64,000 nt of DNA from JBAJNL01 sp036881885 (GCA_036881885.1 JBAJNL010000001.1:1-64000), one strand, 5' to 3'. Counted from the stretch's first letter, positions 9,788 to 18,006 are shown. Notes: generated by a model not told the origin, from the sequence alone. Translations and numbers: made by a program.

Positions 9788-9848
9788 TGGCGTGTGCAAG
9801 GCATTCTCCACCATGCGTAAGTTTAGAAAATTTTTAAGCAAAATCAAG
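9788..9848 (+). repeat. AT-rich dispersed repeat, copy 1 of 4
   Basis: The core GCATTCTCCACCATGCGTAA, then AGTTTAGAAAATTTTTAAGC and AAAATCAA, recurs at 18007-18110 (minus), 49180-49283 (minus) and 57651-57718 (plus), differing at only a few positions. Each copy lies next to copies or fragments of the GTCATTGCGA/TCGCGATGAC two-hairpin element. Together with the elements at 9909-10080 it fills the 361-base gap between flgL and the M23 gene. Confidence 0.8.
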
Positions 9849-9908
9849 TTAACCATGCATCTTTTACATGTAAGAACGAAGGTGCGGTGTGTGTTAAAAT
9901 GCTTTCAA

Positions 9909-9943
9909 GTGGATCGCGCGGGGCTAAAGCCTTCTTGATGACG
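9909..9943 (+). repeat. Fragment of two-hairpin element (right arm)
   Basis: GTGGATCGCGCGGGGC followed by CCTTCTTGATGACG is a right half only. It is joined to the next full element by the linker TGACGCGGCATTCCCC, which also precedes the copy at 18203-18308. Confidence 0.65.
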
Positions 9944-9972
9944 ACCAAAGTGACGCGGCATTCCCCAAAACC

Positions 9973-10080
9973 GTCATTGCGAGGAGCAGCGTGCTGCGAC
10001 GCGGCAATCCATGTGTGCTTTGGCCGCTCAAGGTGCCCCGCAAGTGGATCGCGCGGGGTGCTGCCCACCTTCGCGATGAC
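9973..10080 (+). repeat. Two-hairpin palindromic element, copy A
   Basis: The copy starts GTCATTGCGAGGAG and ends CTTCGCGATGAC, so the ends are near-perfect inverted repeats. The left half folds by pairing ATTGC with GCAAT and has an inner stem GCAGC/GCTGC; the right half pairs GATCGC with GCGATG. Related copies are at 16519, 17912, 18203, 35022, 41337, 46018, 49392, 61337 and 61490. Confidence 0.85.
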
Positions 10081-10107
10081 AAGGGGGGGGGCGTTAAAGG
10101 CCTGCCT

Positions 10108-10899
10108 TTAGGTGCTCAGAAAGTTTTTAGGGTTGATGTGGCGGCCGTTTTTAATTAGCTCAAAGTGCAGGTGCGCGCCCGTTGAGCGGCCTGTGTTGCC
10201 CACATAGCCAATAAGCATGCCTTTTGTCACTTTTGTTCCGGCTTTAATGCCTTTGTGGTAGCGGCTTAAATGTGCATAGCCTGTTGAATAGCCGTCTTTG
10301 TGTTTGATTAAAACATACTTTCCATAGCCACCAGCGTGCTGGGCCAGCACAATCACACCATCGGCGGCGGCTTTAATGGGGGTGCCTTTTTTGGCCGCAA
10401 AGTCCATACCTTTGTGCAGCTTTCTTTTATGCAAAACGGGGTGATGGCGAAAGCCAAAAGGTGATGACACTCTGGCCTTGTGTAAAGGGGCCTTCAGTTC
10501 AAAATCTGATGCTTTGGCTACGGGGTCTTTTTTTGAAGCTGGTGCCGCTTTAGGTGCAGGTGTTTTTTTGGTTGCCGCTACCGTGTTTGCGGTGGTGGCT
10601 TTGGGCGCGTTAGTTGTTTTGGCAGGGCTTGTGGTCTTTTGGGTCGCAGACGCTTTGTCTGCAGTTAAAGAAACGACAATGGGTTGGGGCGGTTTGGTGA
10701 TTTTAGGTGCTTTGTGTGTGTGTAAAGTGTTGCCTTTGCCCTGCTTGCGTTTTTTAGAGGACTTCGTTGCGCTGACCTTTACCATGGCAGGTTTGGCCTG
10801 TGCTTTCAGGTCTTTTTTGCCCCAAAAGCCTGCGCCCGACAAAAACAAAAGCGTTTTTAAAAAGAGTAGCCGGCGTTTAACCTTTTTTTGACGACCCAT
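10108..10899 (-). CDS. Secreted M23-family peptidoglycan endopeptidase (LytM-like)
   Basis: Read from ATG 10899 the product has 263 residues. It has a basic N-terminus and a hydrophobic signal segment (LLFLKTLLFLSGAGF), then a long low-complexity linker rich in Lys, Ala, Thr and Pro (about 30-135). A C-terminal M23 LytM domain (about 145-263) follows, with zinc motifs HKGMDFAA and HLHFE. The family cleaves peptide crosslinks in peptidoglycan or activates amidases as a degenerate paralogue; both zinc motifs are intact, so an active enzyme is likely. A TTG at 10911 would add four residues (MGLI) and is less likely. The gene sits just after the repeat block and 56 bases downstream of nfu on the same strand. 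Confidence 0.88.
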   Translation of the reverse strand: MGRQKKVKRRLLFLKTLLFLSGAGFWGKKDLKAQAKPAMVKVSATKSSKKRKQGKGNTLHTHKAPKITKPPQPIVVSLTADKASATQKTTSPAKTTNAPKATTANTVAATKKTPAPKAAPASKKDPVAKASDFELKAPLHKARVSSPFGFRHHPVLHKRKLHKGMDFAAKKGTPIKAAADGVIVLAQHAGGYGKYVLIKHKDGYSTGYAHLSRYHKGIKAGTKVTKGMLIGYVGNTGRSTGAHLHFELIKNGRHINPKNFLST

Positions 10900-10955
10900 A
10901 ATCAAACCCAAAACAAAATATCTAAAACAAACAGGAGAAACTCTTGGCGGTGTGC

Positions 10956-11570
10956 CTAAGAGACGGCCTCGACGGCCTGAACTTCAGGGATAAAGTGGCG
11001 CAGCATGTTTTCAACGCCTTGCTTTAATGTTGCAGATGCGCTGGGGCATCCCTGACAAGCGCCATGCATCCTTAAATAAACAATACCTTTTTCAAAGCGC
11101 TCAAAAATGATGTCGCCACCATCTTGTGCCACAAACGGACGAATCCGCTGATCAAGCAAATCTTGAATGTCGCGCTCTGTGGTGCCCTCTTTTGCCTTTT
11201 CAGGTTGAGATACAGCGGCATTTTGCGTGGTGCCCTCTTGTGCGCGCCACAAAGGAAGATTGTCGCTTAATGCGGCAGCAATTTTTTCTTGCAGCACACG
11301 GGCCAGTTCAGGCCAGGCAGCCTCTTCTTTTTTGGTGACGCTGATAAAATTCTGGCCAAAGAAAACCGCTTCCACACCATCGACTTTAAAAAGCGCCTCT
11401 GCAAAAGGTGAATCTTTCGCGCTTTCAGCATCATTAAACGCCAAAGGGCCCTCTGCCGAGATGGTACAGCCCGGCAAAAACTTGCGTGTTGCAGGGTTAG
11501 GCGTTGTTTCAACCAAGATAACGGGGTCTAAAGACGCGTCCGATGCCGCCTTCTGTGCTGGTGTGTTCAT
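10956..11570 (-). CDS. Nfu-type iron-sulfur cluster scaffold protein
   Basis: This 204-residue protein has the two-domain layout of alphaproteobacterial and mitochondrial Nfu1. The N-terminal Nfu_N domain (about 17-105) contains ETTPNPATRKFLPG and DSPFAEALFKVDGVEAVFFG. The C-terminal NifU-like domain (about 135-204) contains the cluster-binding CxxC in GACQGCPSAS, preceded by RPFVAQDGGDI. The protein carries Fe-S clusters to target enzymes such as lipoate synthase and respiratory complexes. A linker (about 110-135) is Gln/Glu rich. It is followed on the same strand by the M23 gene. It diverges from gatA across a 195-base gap. Confidence 0.93.
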   Translation of the reverse strand: MNTPAQKAASDASLDPVILVETTPNPATRKFLPGCTISAEGPLAFNDAESAKDSPFAEALFKVDGVEAVFFGQNFISVTKKEEAAWPELARVLQEKIAAALSDNLPLWRAQEGTTQNAAVSQPEKAKEGTTERDIQDLLDQRIRPFVAQDGGDIIFERFEKGIVYLRMHGACQGCPSASATLKQGVENMLRHFIPEVQAVEAVS

Positions 11571-11751
11571 GGCCTTGTGAGCTCTTCTATATTATATGAT
11601 AATCCTACCACAGATTGGTGTTTTTCGCAAGCGCTTATCCCTTTCTAACAAAGATACAAAAGGGTGTGCAAAAAGTTATTTTGAGGTGTTTTCTGGCTTG
11701 AAACTTTGTGGTCTCTGGCACCATACTGTCGTATAGAAATTGATGGCGAAA

Positions 11752-11755
11752 AGGA
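11752..11755 (+). promoter_or_regulatory. Possible ribosome binding site for gatA
   Basis: AGGA lies about 10 bases before TTG 11766. That start gives an N-terminus ([14 protein letters not shown]) like that of other GatA proteins, whereas the upstream in-frame TTG at 11706 would add twenty unrelated residues. Confidence 0.45.
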
Positions 11756-11765
11756 TTGTCTGGCA

Positions 11766-13268
11766 TTGAAGGCAGAGCTCATAAAAAAGACTGTAACAGA
11801 GGCACTTTCTGGCCTGCGCGAAAAAGCATTTTCGGCGCAAGAGCTAACGCAAGCCTATCTGCAGGCTATTCACCAAAGTGACTTGAATGCTTTTTTATTT
11901 GTTGATGATGAAGGGGCGCTTGCGGCGGCAGCCGAAAGTGATAAACGCCTGGCCAAAGGTGAGGGTCGTGCTTTAGAAGGTCTTCCCATTGCAATTAAGG
12001 ACAATATCGCAATCAAGGGGCAGCCTATGACGGCAGGCTCGAAAATGCTTGAAAACTTTGTGCCGCCTTATGATGCAACCGTTGTGCAGCGCCTTAAAGA
12101 CAAGGGCGCTGTGTTGCTTGGCAAAACCAACATGGACGAGTTCGCCATGGGGTCATCCAACATGACCAGCTTTTTTGGGCCTGTAAAAAACCCTTGGCGC
12201 TCTAAAACAAACCCCAAGGTGCCTTTGGTGCCGGGTGGTTCATCTGGTGGCTCTGCGGCAGCAGTGGCGGCCTGTTTGGCACCCGCATCGCTTGGAAGCG
12301 ACACGGGGGGATCTATTCGCCAACCAGCTTCTTTTTGTGTGCTTGTGGGGCTTACGCCGACCTAGGGTTTGGGGCCGCGCTGGGGCGTTGTGGCGTTGGC
12401 GTCCTCGTTTGATCAGGTGGGCCCTTTTGCCAAAACGGTTGAGGATGCCGCACTTTTGCTTGAGCATATGGGTGGGCACGATGTCAAAGAAGCCACATCT
12501 TCCTGCAAGCCTGTACCACCTTTAAGCCAGATCCTTCAGGCGACACCGAAAGGCAGTCTCAAGGGGCTGAAGGTGGGCATTCCCAAAGAATACACGGCGC
12601 CACAAATGGATGCTGATATTCAGCGCATGTGGGACGAGGGTGCGGCGTGGCTCAAAGCCGAAGGCGCCGAAATTGTGGCAATCTCGCTGCCGCACACAAA
12701 GTATGCGCTGCAAACATACACGGTGATTATGTTTGCCGAAGCTTCGTCAAACTTGGCCCGCTTTGATGGCGTGCGTTACGGCTTTCGTGCAACCTCGGAA
12801 AAGCTGCAAGAAGTCTATCAAAAAACCCGTGACGAGGGCTTTGGGGCCGAGGTAAAAAGGCGCATTTTGCTTGGATCTTACATTCTCTCGCAGTCGTCTT
12901 ATGAGGCATATTTTTGCAAGGCGCAAAAGGTCAGGCGATTGATCGCCAATGATTTTCAGCAGGCCTTTGATAAGGTTGATGTGGTGTTAACGCCCACAGC
13001 GCCTACAGGTGCCTTTGCGCTGGGTGATGTGCCCGATGATCCAACGGTGATGTATTTAAACGATGTCTTTACAGTGCCCATTAATTTGGCAGGTTTGCCA
13101 GCTGTGTCGGTGCCGGCGCGCCTCAGCCCTGATGGCCTGCCGCTGGGCTTGCAAGTGATTGGCCGCGCATTCGACGAGGTCACCATGCTCAAGGCCGCCC
13201 TTTGCTTAGAAAAAGCGGCTGCTTTTCCAAAGTTTGATCATTGTCACACAAGTGGAGCCGTTGCATGA
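11766..13268 (+). pseudogene. gatA: GatA, amidase subunit of Glu/Asp-tRNA amidotransferase, with in-frame TAG
   Basis: GatA makes ammonia from glutamine for GatCAB, which converts Glu-tRNA(Gln) and Asp-tRNA(Asn) to Gln- and Asn-tRNA. The reading frame spans about 500 codons, the family length, but an amber codon at 12363-12365 splits it into residues 1-199 and the remainder. The first part keeps the amidase triad (Lys in IAIKDN, cis-Ser in GGSSGGS, Ser in DTGGSIR). The remainder (12366-13268, same frame) has RWGVVALASSFDQVGPFAKT, so nothing but the stop and nearby substitutions is wrong. The TAG replaces the Tyr of the family's PTYGRVS, and flanking codons also deviate ([13 protein letters not shown], then GLGP). 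It could be a real nonsense mutation, a readthrough site, or a sequencing error cluster. gatB overlaps the end by 4 bases. Confidence 0.85.
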
Positions 13269-14785
13269 CCGTTGCCGCACCAAAAGCCACCCAACAAAAC
13301 GTTGAGACCACAACCAACTCTGAACGCTTTACGCTTGTGGGCGAAAAAGAAACATACGCGCTTACCATTGGTCTTGAAGTGCATGCGCAGATTGCATCGA
13401 ATGCCAAATTGTTCTCAAGCGCGCCAACGCAATTTGGGGCCGCGCCCAATGCACAGGTCTCGTTTGTGGATGTGGCGTTTCCTGGCATGTTGCCAGTTTT
13501 AAACGAAAGGTGCGTTGAGCAAGCGCTTAAAACGTCGCTGGGGCTTGAGGGGACGATTAACCTTAAGTCACAATTTGATCGTAAAAACTATTTTTATCCT
13601 GATTTGCCGCAGGGTTATCAAATTACTCAGTTTTTCAAGCCCATTATGGAAAATGGCTTTCTAGATATCGATCTTGCAGGTCATCACAAGCGTATTCGCA
13701 TTAATCGGCTTCATATCGAGCAAGATGCCGGTAAAAGTTTGCATGATGCGGTGGCGGGTTATTCGGGCGTTGACCTGAACCGCGTGGGTGTGGGGTTGAT
13801 GGAAATTGTTTCCGAGCCTGACCTCACCTCAGCCGATGAAGCGGTGGTGTATGTTAAAAAGCTGCGAACCGTTTTGATGTGCCTTGAAACATCAGATGGT
13901 AACATGGAAGAGGGCAGCTTGCGTGTGGACGCTAATGTGTCAGTGGCGCCCCTTGGCAAGCCGCTGGGTGTGCGTGTTGAGATCAAAAATCTTAACTCGT
14001 TTCGTTTTATGCGTGAGGCCATTTTGTACGAAGCGCAGCGTCATATCGATGTGCTTGAAGCAGGCGGCACTATTGCCCAAGAGACGCGTTTGTTTGATGC
14101 GGTGAAAAAAGAAACACGTCTCATGCGTTCAAAAGAAGACGCGCAAGAATACCGTTATTTTCCTGATCCAGATCTGCCGCCTTTGGTGCTTGAGCAAAGC
14201 TATGTCGATCAGGTGAAAAGCCAACTGCCCGAGCTGCCCGATGCGAAAGCCAAGCGCTTTCAAACAACCTTGAGCCTTAATCCCTATGATGCCGCGGTTA
14301 TTACGGCCGATTTAGATGCCGCATGGTTTTTTGAAGAGGCCTTGACGCACCTGCAAAAGGCATCGCCCAAAGTATTGGCGAACTGGGTTATGGGTGATGT
14401 GATTGCGGCTCGCAACAAAGATAATGTTGCGTTTAAAACGCACACCTTTAAGCCTGCTGACCTGGCGGCGTTGCTTGACATGATAGAAGATCAAACCCTT
14501 TCGGGCAAAATGGCCAAACAAGTGTTTGAAGAAAGCTGGGCACAGCGCATGTCGCCAGCACAAGTGGTCGAACAAAAAGGCCTTAAGCAAATGGCCTCGC
14601 GTGATGACTTGCTGCCCTTTATTGACGATGTGCTGTCGGCCGAAAGCGATAAGGTTAAGGCCTATCAAGGCGGCAAAGAAAAACTCTTTGGCTTTTTTGT
14701 GGGGCAAGTGATGAAAAAAACGCAAGGGCGCGCCAGCCCCGCTTTGTTGAATGCACTGCTGAAAGAGTGTCTTTCTAAAAAATAA
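13265..14785 (+). CDS. gatB: Aspartyl/glutamyl-tRNA amidotransferase subunit B
   Basis: From ATG 13265 the product has 506 residues and is intact. GatB binds the mischarged tRNA and performs the phosphorylation and amidation step of GatCAB. The family signature is clear: TIGLEVHAQI, the metal/ATP region QFDRKNYFYPDLPQGYQITQ, INRLHIEQDAGKS, then DLNRVGVGLMEIVSEPD and EIKNLNSFRFM. The C-terminal YqeY-like tail domain is present to the end. The start overlaps the gatA stop (ATGA), implying translational coupling, which a premature stop in gatA would disturb. An alternative TTG at 13241 is inside gatA and unlikely. gatC is not in this window. Confidence 0.95.
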   Translation: MTVAAPKATQQNVETTTNSERFTLVGEKETYALTIGLEVHAQIASNAKLFSSAPTQFGAAPNAQVSFVDVAFPGMLPVLNERCVEQALKTSLGLEGTINLKSQFDRKNYFYPDLPQGYQITQFFKPIMENGFLDIDLAGHHKRIRINRLHIEQDAGKSLHDAVAGYSGVDLNRVGVGLMEIVSEPDLTSADEAVVYVKKLRTVLMCLETSDGNMEEGSLRVDANVSVAPLGKPLGVRVEIKNLNSFRFMREAILYEAQRHIDVLEAGGTIAQETRLFDAVKKETRLMRSKEDAQEYRYFPDPDLPPLVLEQSYVDQVKSQLPELPDAKAKRFQTTLSLNPYDAAVITADLDAAWFFEEALTHLQKASPKVLANWVMGDVIAARNKDNVAFKTHTFKPADLAALLDMIEDQTLSGKMAKQVFEESWAQRMSPAQVVEQKGLKQMASRDDLLPFIDDVLSAESDKVKAYQGGKEKLFGFFVGQVMKKTQGRASPALLNALLKECLSKK

Positions 14786-14922
14786 CTTATTCAAATAGTT
14801 AAACTTTTTTATATCTTGCTAATTTGTCTTTTAGTATAGATATGTATTTTGTGAATCTTGCTTTTTTGTAAAAAACAACCTATGGTAATGCCTAAATATT
14901 ATTTTTATTTAAGGTTTTAGGC

Positions 14923-15405
14923 ATGCGTTTACGCTTTCTTCTTTCTTCTGTTTTTGTGGCGACAGCCCTTGTGTCATCGGGGTGTACCCCTAACATTGGT
15001 GGGCAAGATTATTCGGTGGGCGATTCGGGCCATATGAGTCAAACATTTGCCGGCACTATTTTAAGCACACGGTCGATTGTGATTGCCAACCAGTCACCCA
15101 AAGATCAAGGAAAAATGGGGGCAGGTGCCCTTGTAGGCGGTGCAGCTGGTGGTATTTTAGCAGGCACAACCATTGGTAAAGGCAACGGATCTATAGCCGC
15201 AGGCGCCATTGGTGCACTGGCCGGTGGTGCGTTGGGTCACTATGCCGAAAAAGAAATGACACGCCAGAATGGTGTTGAATACTCAATTAAGTTGGATGAC
15301 GAGCGTGTGATTTCGGTTGCACAAGGCCTTGAGCCCCGCTTGTCTGTGGGCCAACGTGTCACGGTCATTCAAGGTAAAGAGCGCACCCGCGTTGTAGCGC
15401 TTTAA
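14923..15405 (+). CDS. Outer-membrane lipoprotein with glycine zipper (SlyB/Pcp-like)
   Basis: This 160-residue product has a lipoprotein signal ending LVSSGC (Cys at about 20). The middle is a glycine-zipper membrane segment: GAGALVGGAAGGILAG and, after a short turn, GSIAAGAIGALAGGALGHYA (about 68-110). The C-terminus is a small beta-rich domain (YSIKLDDERVISVAQG ... GQRVTVIQG) as in SlyB and the 17-kDa rickettsial surface antigen family. Such proteins sit in the outer membrane and stabilise it under stress. The upstream 137 bases are AT-rich. A strong terminator follows at 15459-15489, so the gene is monocistronic. Confidence 0.88.
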   Translation: MRLRFLLSSVFVATALVSSGCTPNIGGQDYSVGDSGHMSQTFAGTILSTRSIVIANQSPKDQGKMGAGALVGGAAGGILAGTTIGKGNGSIAAGAIGALAGGALGHYAEKEMTRQNGVEYSIKLDDERVISVAQGLEPRLSVGQRVTVIQGKERTRVVAL

Positions 15406-15458
15406 CCTTCTAAGCGAAAAGGTGCGCTGCACCTTCTTCTTGCTTTTACGTATTCTAA

Positions 15459-15489
15459 AAGGGACGCTTTGGCGTCTCTTTTTTTTTGC
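15459..15489 (+). terminator. Rho-independent terminator after the glycine-zipper lipoprotein
   Basis: GGGACGC-TTT-GGCGTCTC forms a GC-rich stem and runs straight into nine T residues. Confidence 0.85.
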
Positions 15490-15647
15490 CGTTATGATTT
15501 CAAGCTTTTTAGCTGACCTGTCCCGAGGATCACTACAAATGGGCGATCCAGTGTGTTCAGATAAATAAGTGACAATTAAGATTCACAAGGCTACCTTACA
15601 CATGACGTGATTTTCAAAAACTCATTTTGATTGCAGGGCACCAAAGA

Positions 15648-16484
15648 ATGGATACAGAAGCTATTGAGGTCGTGCCGTATGATCCAAAGTGGCCACTTTT
15701 GTTTAAGGTTGAGGCCGATAAGATCAAAGCGGCTTTAGGCAGTCAGTTCTCGGGCATTCATCATGTGGGCTCAACAGCGGTGCCGGGCCTTGCGGCCAAG
15801 CCAAACATTGATATTGTGGCCGAGGTTAAAACGCTGACCTTTGATCATCAACCCTTAGCCGATTTGGGCTATGATTACAGAGGTGGCTTTAACTTGCCGC
15901 TGCGCAAAAGCTTTACCTATCGCTCACCTCAGCTGAGTGTGAATTTGCATATTTTTGAAAAAGATGACCCTGAGGTGGCTTTAAATCTGGCGTTTCGTGA
16001 TTATCTGCGTACACACACTGACATGCAAAAATCTTACGAAGCTTTAAAGTATCGCTTGATTCAAGATGAGGCCTCGCATCACAAAAGGGGCCCTATGTAC
16101 CGCGGGTATACCTTGGGTAAAAATGCCTTGATACAACAGATCTTAAAGGCGTCAGGGTTTGACGGGGTGCGTTTTGTTATCTGCACCCATGACAAAGAGT
16201 GGGAGGCTGTTAAAAACTTTCGCCGCGACTATTTTCTGGCTCATAACCAAAAAGAAGACCCCGACACCTGGACGTTTGATCACGCAGAGCACAGGCATCT
16301 GGTTTTATACCAAGGCGTTCAGATGATAGGGTATGCGCACATTCACTTGTGGCCCCACAACCAAGCGACTTTGCAAATGTTGATGATTGACCCAAAGTAC
16401 GCAGGCAAAGGCCATGATCAAACGCTGATGGCGTTAATTGACAAGTGGCTTAAGCTTGAAGGCGTTAAGATGATGGCTGTTTAG
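15648..16484 (+). CDS. GrpB/UPF0157 domain fused to a GNAT acetyltransferase, C-terminally truncated
   Basis: From ATG 15648 the product has 278 residues. The first domain (about 1-165) is a GrpB/UPF0157 nucleotidyltransferase-fold unit, with VVPYDPKWP, HHVGSTAVPGLAAKPNIDI and LNLAFRDYLRTH. The second (about 170-278) is a GNAT fold ending with LQMLMIDPKYAGKGHDQTLM, whose acetyl-CoA loop (Q/R-x-x-G-x-G/A) is partly changed to YAGKGH. GrpB-GNAT fusions are known in intracellular gammaproteobacteria, from memory. Here the frame ends at GVKMMAV, before the expected last strands of the GNAT domain, and the DNA after the stop resembles the end of the two-hairpin repeat. A repeat insertion probably removed about 50 residues, leaving GNAT activity doubtful. 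A TTG at 15627 is a less likely start. Confidence 0.75.
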   Translation: MDTEAIEVVPYDPKWPLLFKVEADKIKAALGSQFSGIHHVGSTAVPGLAAKPNIDIVAEVKTLTFDHQPLADLGYDYRGGFNLPLRKSFTYRSPQLSVNLHIFEKDDPEVALNLAFRDYLRTHTDMQKSYEALKYRLIQDEASHHKRGPMYRGYTLGKNALIQQILKASGFDGVRFVICTHDKEWEAVKNFRRDYFLAHNQKEDPDTWTFDHAEHRHLVLYQGVQMIGYAHIHLWPHNQATLQMLMIDPKYAGKGHDQTLMALIDKWLKLEGVKMMAV

Positions 16485-16518
16485 ATGAGCATCATCGCGA
16501 ACAGCCACAGCATTCCTC

Positions 16519-16628
16519 GTCATCGCGAAGGTGCTGATGGCACCTGTGGCGATCCACTTGCCAGAAACTTAAGCGGCTAAGGTACACTGGATTGCCGCGT
16601 CGAAATCAAGATTTCTCCTCGCAATGAC
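16519..16628 (-). repeat. Two-hairpin palindromic element, copy B
   Basis: Read on the minus strand it begins GTCATTGCGAGGAGAAATC and ends CTTCGCGATGAC. The inner stem is GAAATC/GATTTC. A second end-like sequence (CATCATCGCGAAC) lies at 16490-16502, touching the stop of the truncated GrpB-GNAT gene. Confidence 0.85.
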
Positions 16629-16686
16629 AATTTGGGGCATGCCGCGTCGCCTTAAAAGGCTGCTCACCATGACGGCTTATGGACGC

Positions 16687-17835
16687 TTAGGGAAAAATTG
16701 CAAGCGATACTTTGTCACCAAAGGCTGCTTCCAGTCTTTGACACATATCGTCCGAAAGCCTTGGTTCGTGGCTGTCCAGGTTTAAATGACGCAGTCTTTG
16801 TGACAGTTGCAACAAGGGCTCAGCCTGTTCATCTGTTAAACGGCAATAACTCAGATCAAGTTCCTCAAGGTGAGGCATCGAGCAAATCACCTGCGGCAGC
16901 GTATCATCAAGGTTTGCTTGGTTATGCAACTGGAACACACGCAAGGCAGAACCCTGTAAAAGCTCAAGGTTGGTGAGTGTGTGTGTGCCCTGCAAGCGTA
17001 ACTCTTCCAGCGTGCCAAAAGGCAAAAGTGCAAATTTATCGTTATCAATCTCGCCATTCATGAGTAACAAACGACGTAAAGGTAAATTGGCCAGCGCCTG
17101 CACAACATCAGTGGCCACGCCGCCGGCACATGTAAAATCTTCAATTTCAGGATTGCTATCTAAAATACGGATCAAAAGCGCCCTCTCTTCGGGTGCTCTG
17201 TGATCCAAGGTGAACAAGGTCCAACAGTTCAATGTGCGCAGCTTATGCAATTGTGTCAGCACAGCCAGGCGGTCTGTCTTGCTTGGACCCTGGTCTGTAA
17301 TGCTGAGTGACGTGTTAACTATCTGAAGCGTATGAAGGTTCGTGTAGTCGGTTATGTTCTGGATTGTCTGAAAAACACTGTGACTGAGCATAAGAGATTC
17401 AAGTTTGTCAGGGCACGGCAACAAAGGCAGATCGCCTAAGGTGGCGCCCTCTATAGACAAAGAACGCACATTTGCAAAGGGCGCCATCAGCGCGGTTGTG
17501 TCATCGGGTAAAGTGAGTGGACTCATGATACGCAACCCAACGGCGCGAGCGGCGTTTTCTAAAAGGTCCTCTTTTTCCTCGGCTTGCCCTGGCGCTGTTG
17601 ATTGCATTATTGTGCACGCCTCAGCGTTTAAGACAAATATCTCGGGACGTGATACCACCTTGCGCGGTGCCGCTTTGGCCATGGCAGGCGTTGTGGCTTG
17701 TGATTCGTTAAGGCTTGCCGCTGCCGCCACAGGTTTGGGGTTTTCAGGTGTGTCGTCGTCTTTGCCTTTAAGGGCTGCAAGGGGCAGGTTGCCAAGGCAC
17801 ACACACAGTAAGGTGAGAAAAGCGATGTTTTTCAT
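16687..17835 (-). CDS. Secreted leucine-rich-repeat-like protein
   Basis: From ATG 17835 the product has 382 residues. The first 21 form a signal peptide (MKNIAFLTLLCVCLG ... LAA). A disordered Pro/Ala/Lys segment follows to about residue 70 and contains AAPRKVVSRPEIF. The rest has irregular LRR units of 22-25 residues with LxxLxL cores, such as KLESLMLSHSVF, NLHTLQIVNTSL, TLEELRLQGTH and HLEELDLSYCRLTDEQ. No enzymatic motif is seen. LRR arrays bind other proteins; in host-associated bacteria they are common in effectors. It shares architecture and the PRKVV phrase with the shorter protein at 42895-43491. An upstream ATG at 17907 would bury the signal peptide, so 17835 is preferred. A TTGACA box lies at 17892-17897 on the same strand. 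Confidence 0.75.
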   Translation of the reverse strand: MKNIAFLTLLCVCLGNLPLAALKGKDDDTPENPKPVAAAASLNESQATTPAMAKAAPRKVVSRPEIFVLNAEACTIMQSTAPGQAEEKEDLLENAARAVGLRIMSPLTLPDDTTALMAPFANVRSLSIEGATLGDLPLLPCPDKLESLMLSHSVFQTIQNITDYTNLHTLQIVNTSLSITDQGPSKTDRLAVLTQLHKLRTLNCWTLFTLDHRAPEERALLIRILDSNPEIEDFTCAGGVATDVVQALANLPLRRLLLMNGEIDNDKFALLPFGTLEELRLQGTHTLTNLELLQGSALRVFQLHNQANLDDTLPQVICSMPHLEELDLSYCRLTDEQAEPLLQLSQRLRHLNLDSHEPRLSDDMCQRLEAAFGDKVSLAIFP

Positions 17836-17891
17836 GATATCAAAAATAAATACAGTAAAACTAATAATGTTATTGATAAAAAATGCTTTTT

Positions 17892-17897
17892 TGTCAA
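17892..17897 (-). promoter_or_regulatory. Candidate -35 box of the secreted LRR gene
   Basis: TTGACA is followed by an AT-only tract (AAAAAGCATTTTTTATC) and weak -10 candidates (AATAAC). Similar TTGACA boxes precede the secreted-protein genes at 43491, 43639 and 49017. Confidence 0.35.
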
Positions 17898-17911
17898 CAT
17901 TCATCACTTTA

Positions 17912-18001
17912 TGTGGATCGCCGCACGGCTTTGGCCGTTCGCTATGACGGCTAGATTGTCATTGCGAGGAGAAACTGATGTTTCGACGCGGCAATCCATC
18001 T
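17912..18001 (+). repeat. Two-hairpin element halves in swapped order, copy C
   Basis: A right arm (GTGGATCGCCGCACGGC ... GGCCGTTCGCTATGACG, inner stem ACGGC/GCCGT) is followed at 17958 by a left arm (GTCATTGCGAGGAGAAAC ... GTTTCGACGCGGCAATCC). Confidence 0.8.
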
Positions 18002-18006
18002 GTGCT

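Noticed and set aside
9788..9848. The AFST-RKF-KFLNKI peptide frame shared by four repeat copies as a possible small gene or in-frame inserted element
   Set aside because: Substitutions occur at all codon positions, the frames lack consistent starts or stops, and none lies inside a host gene.
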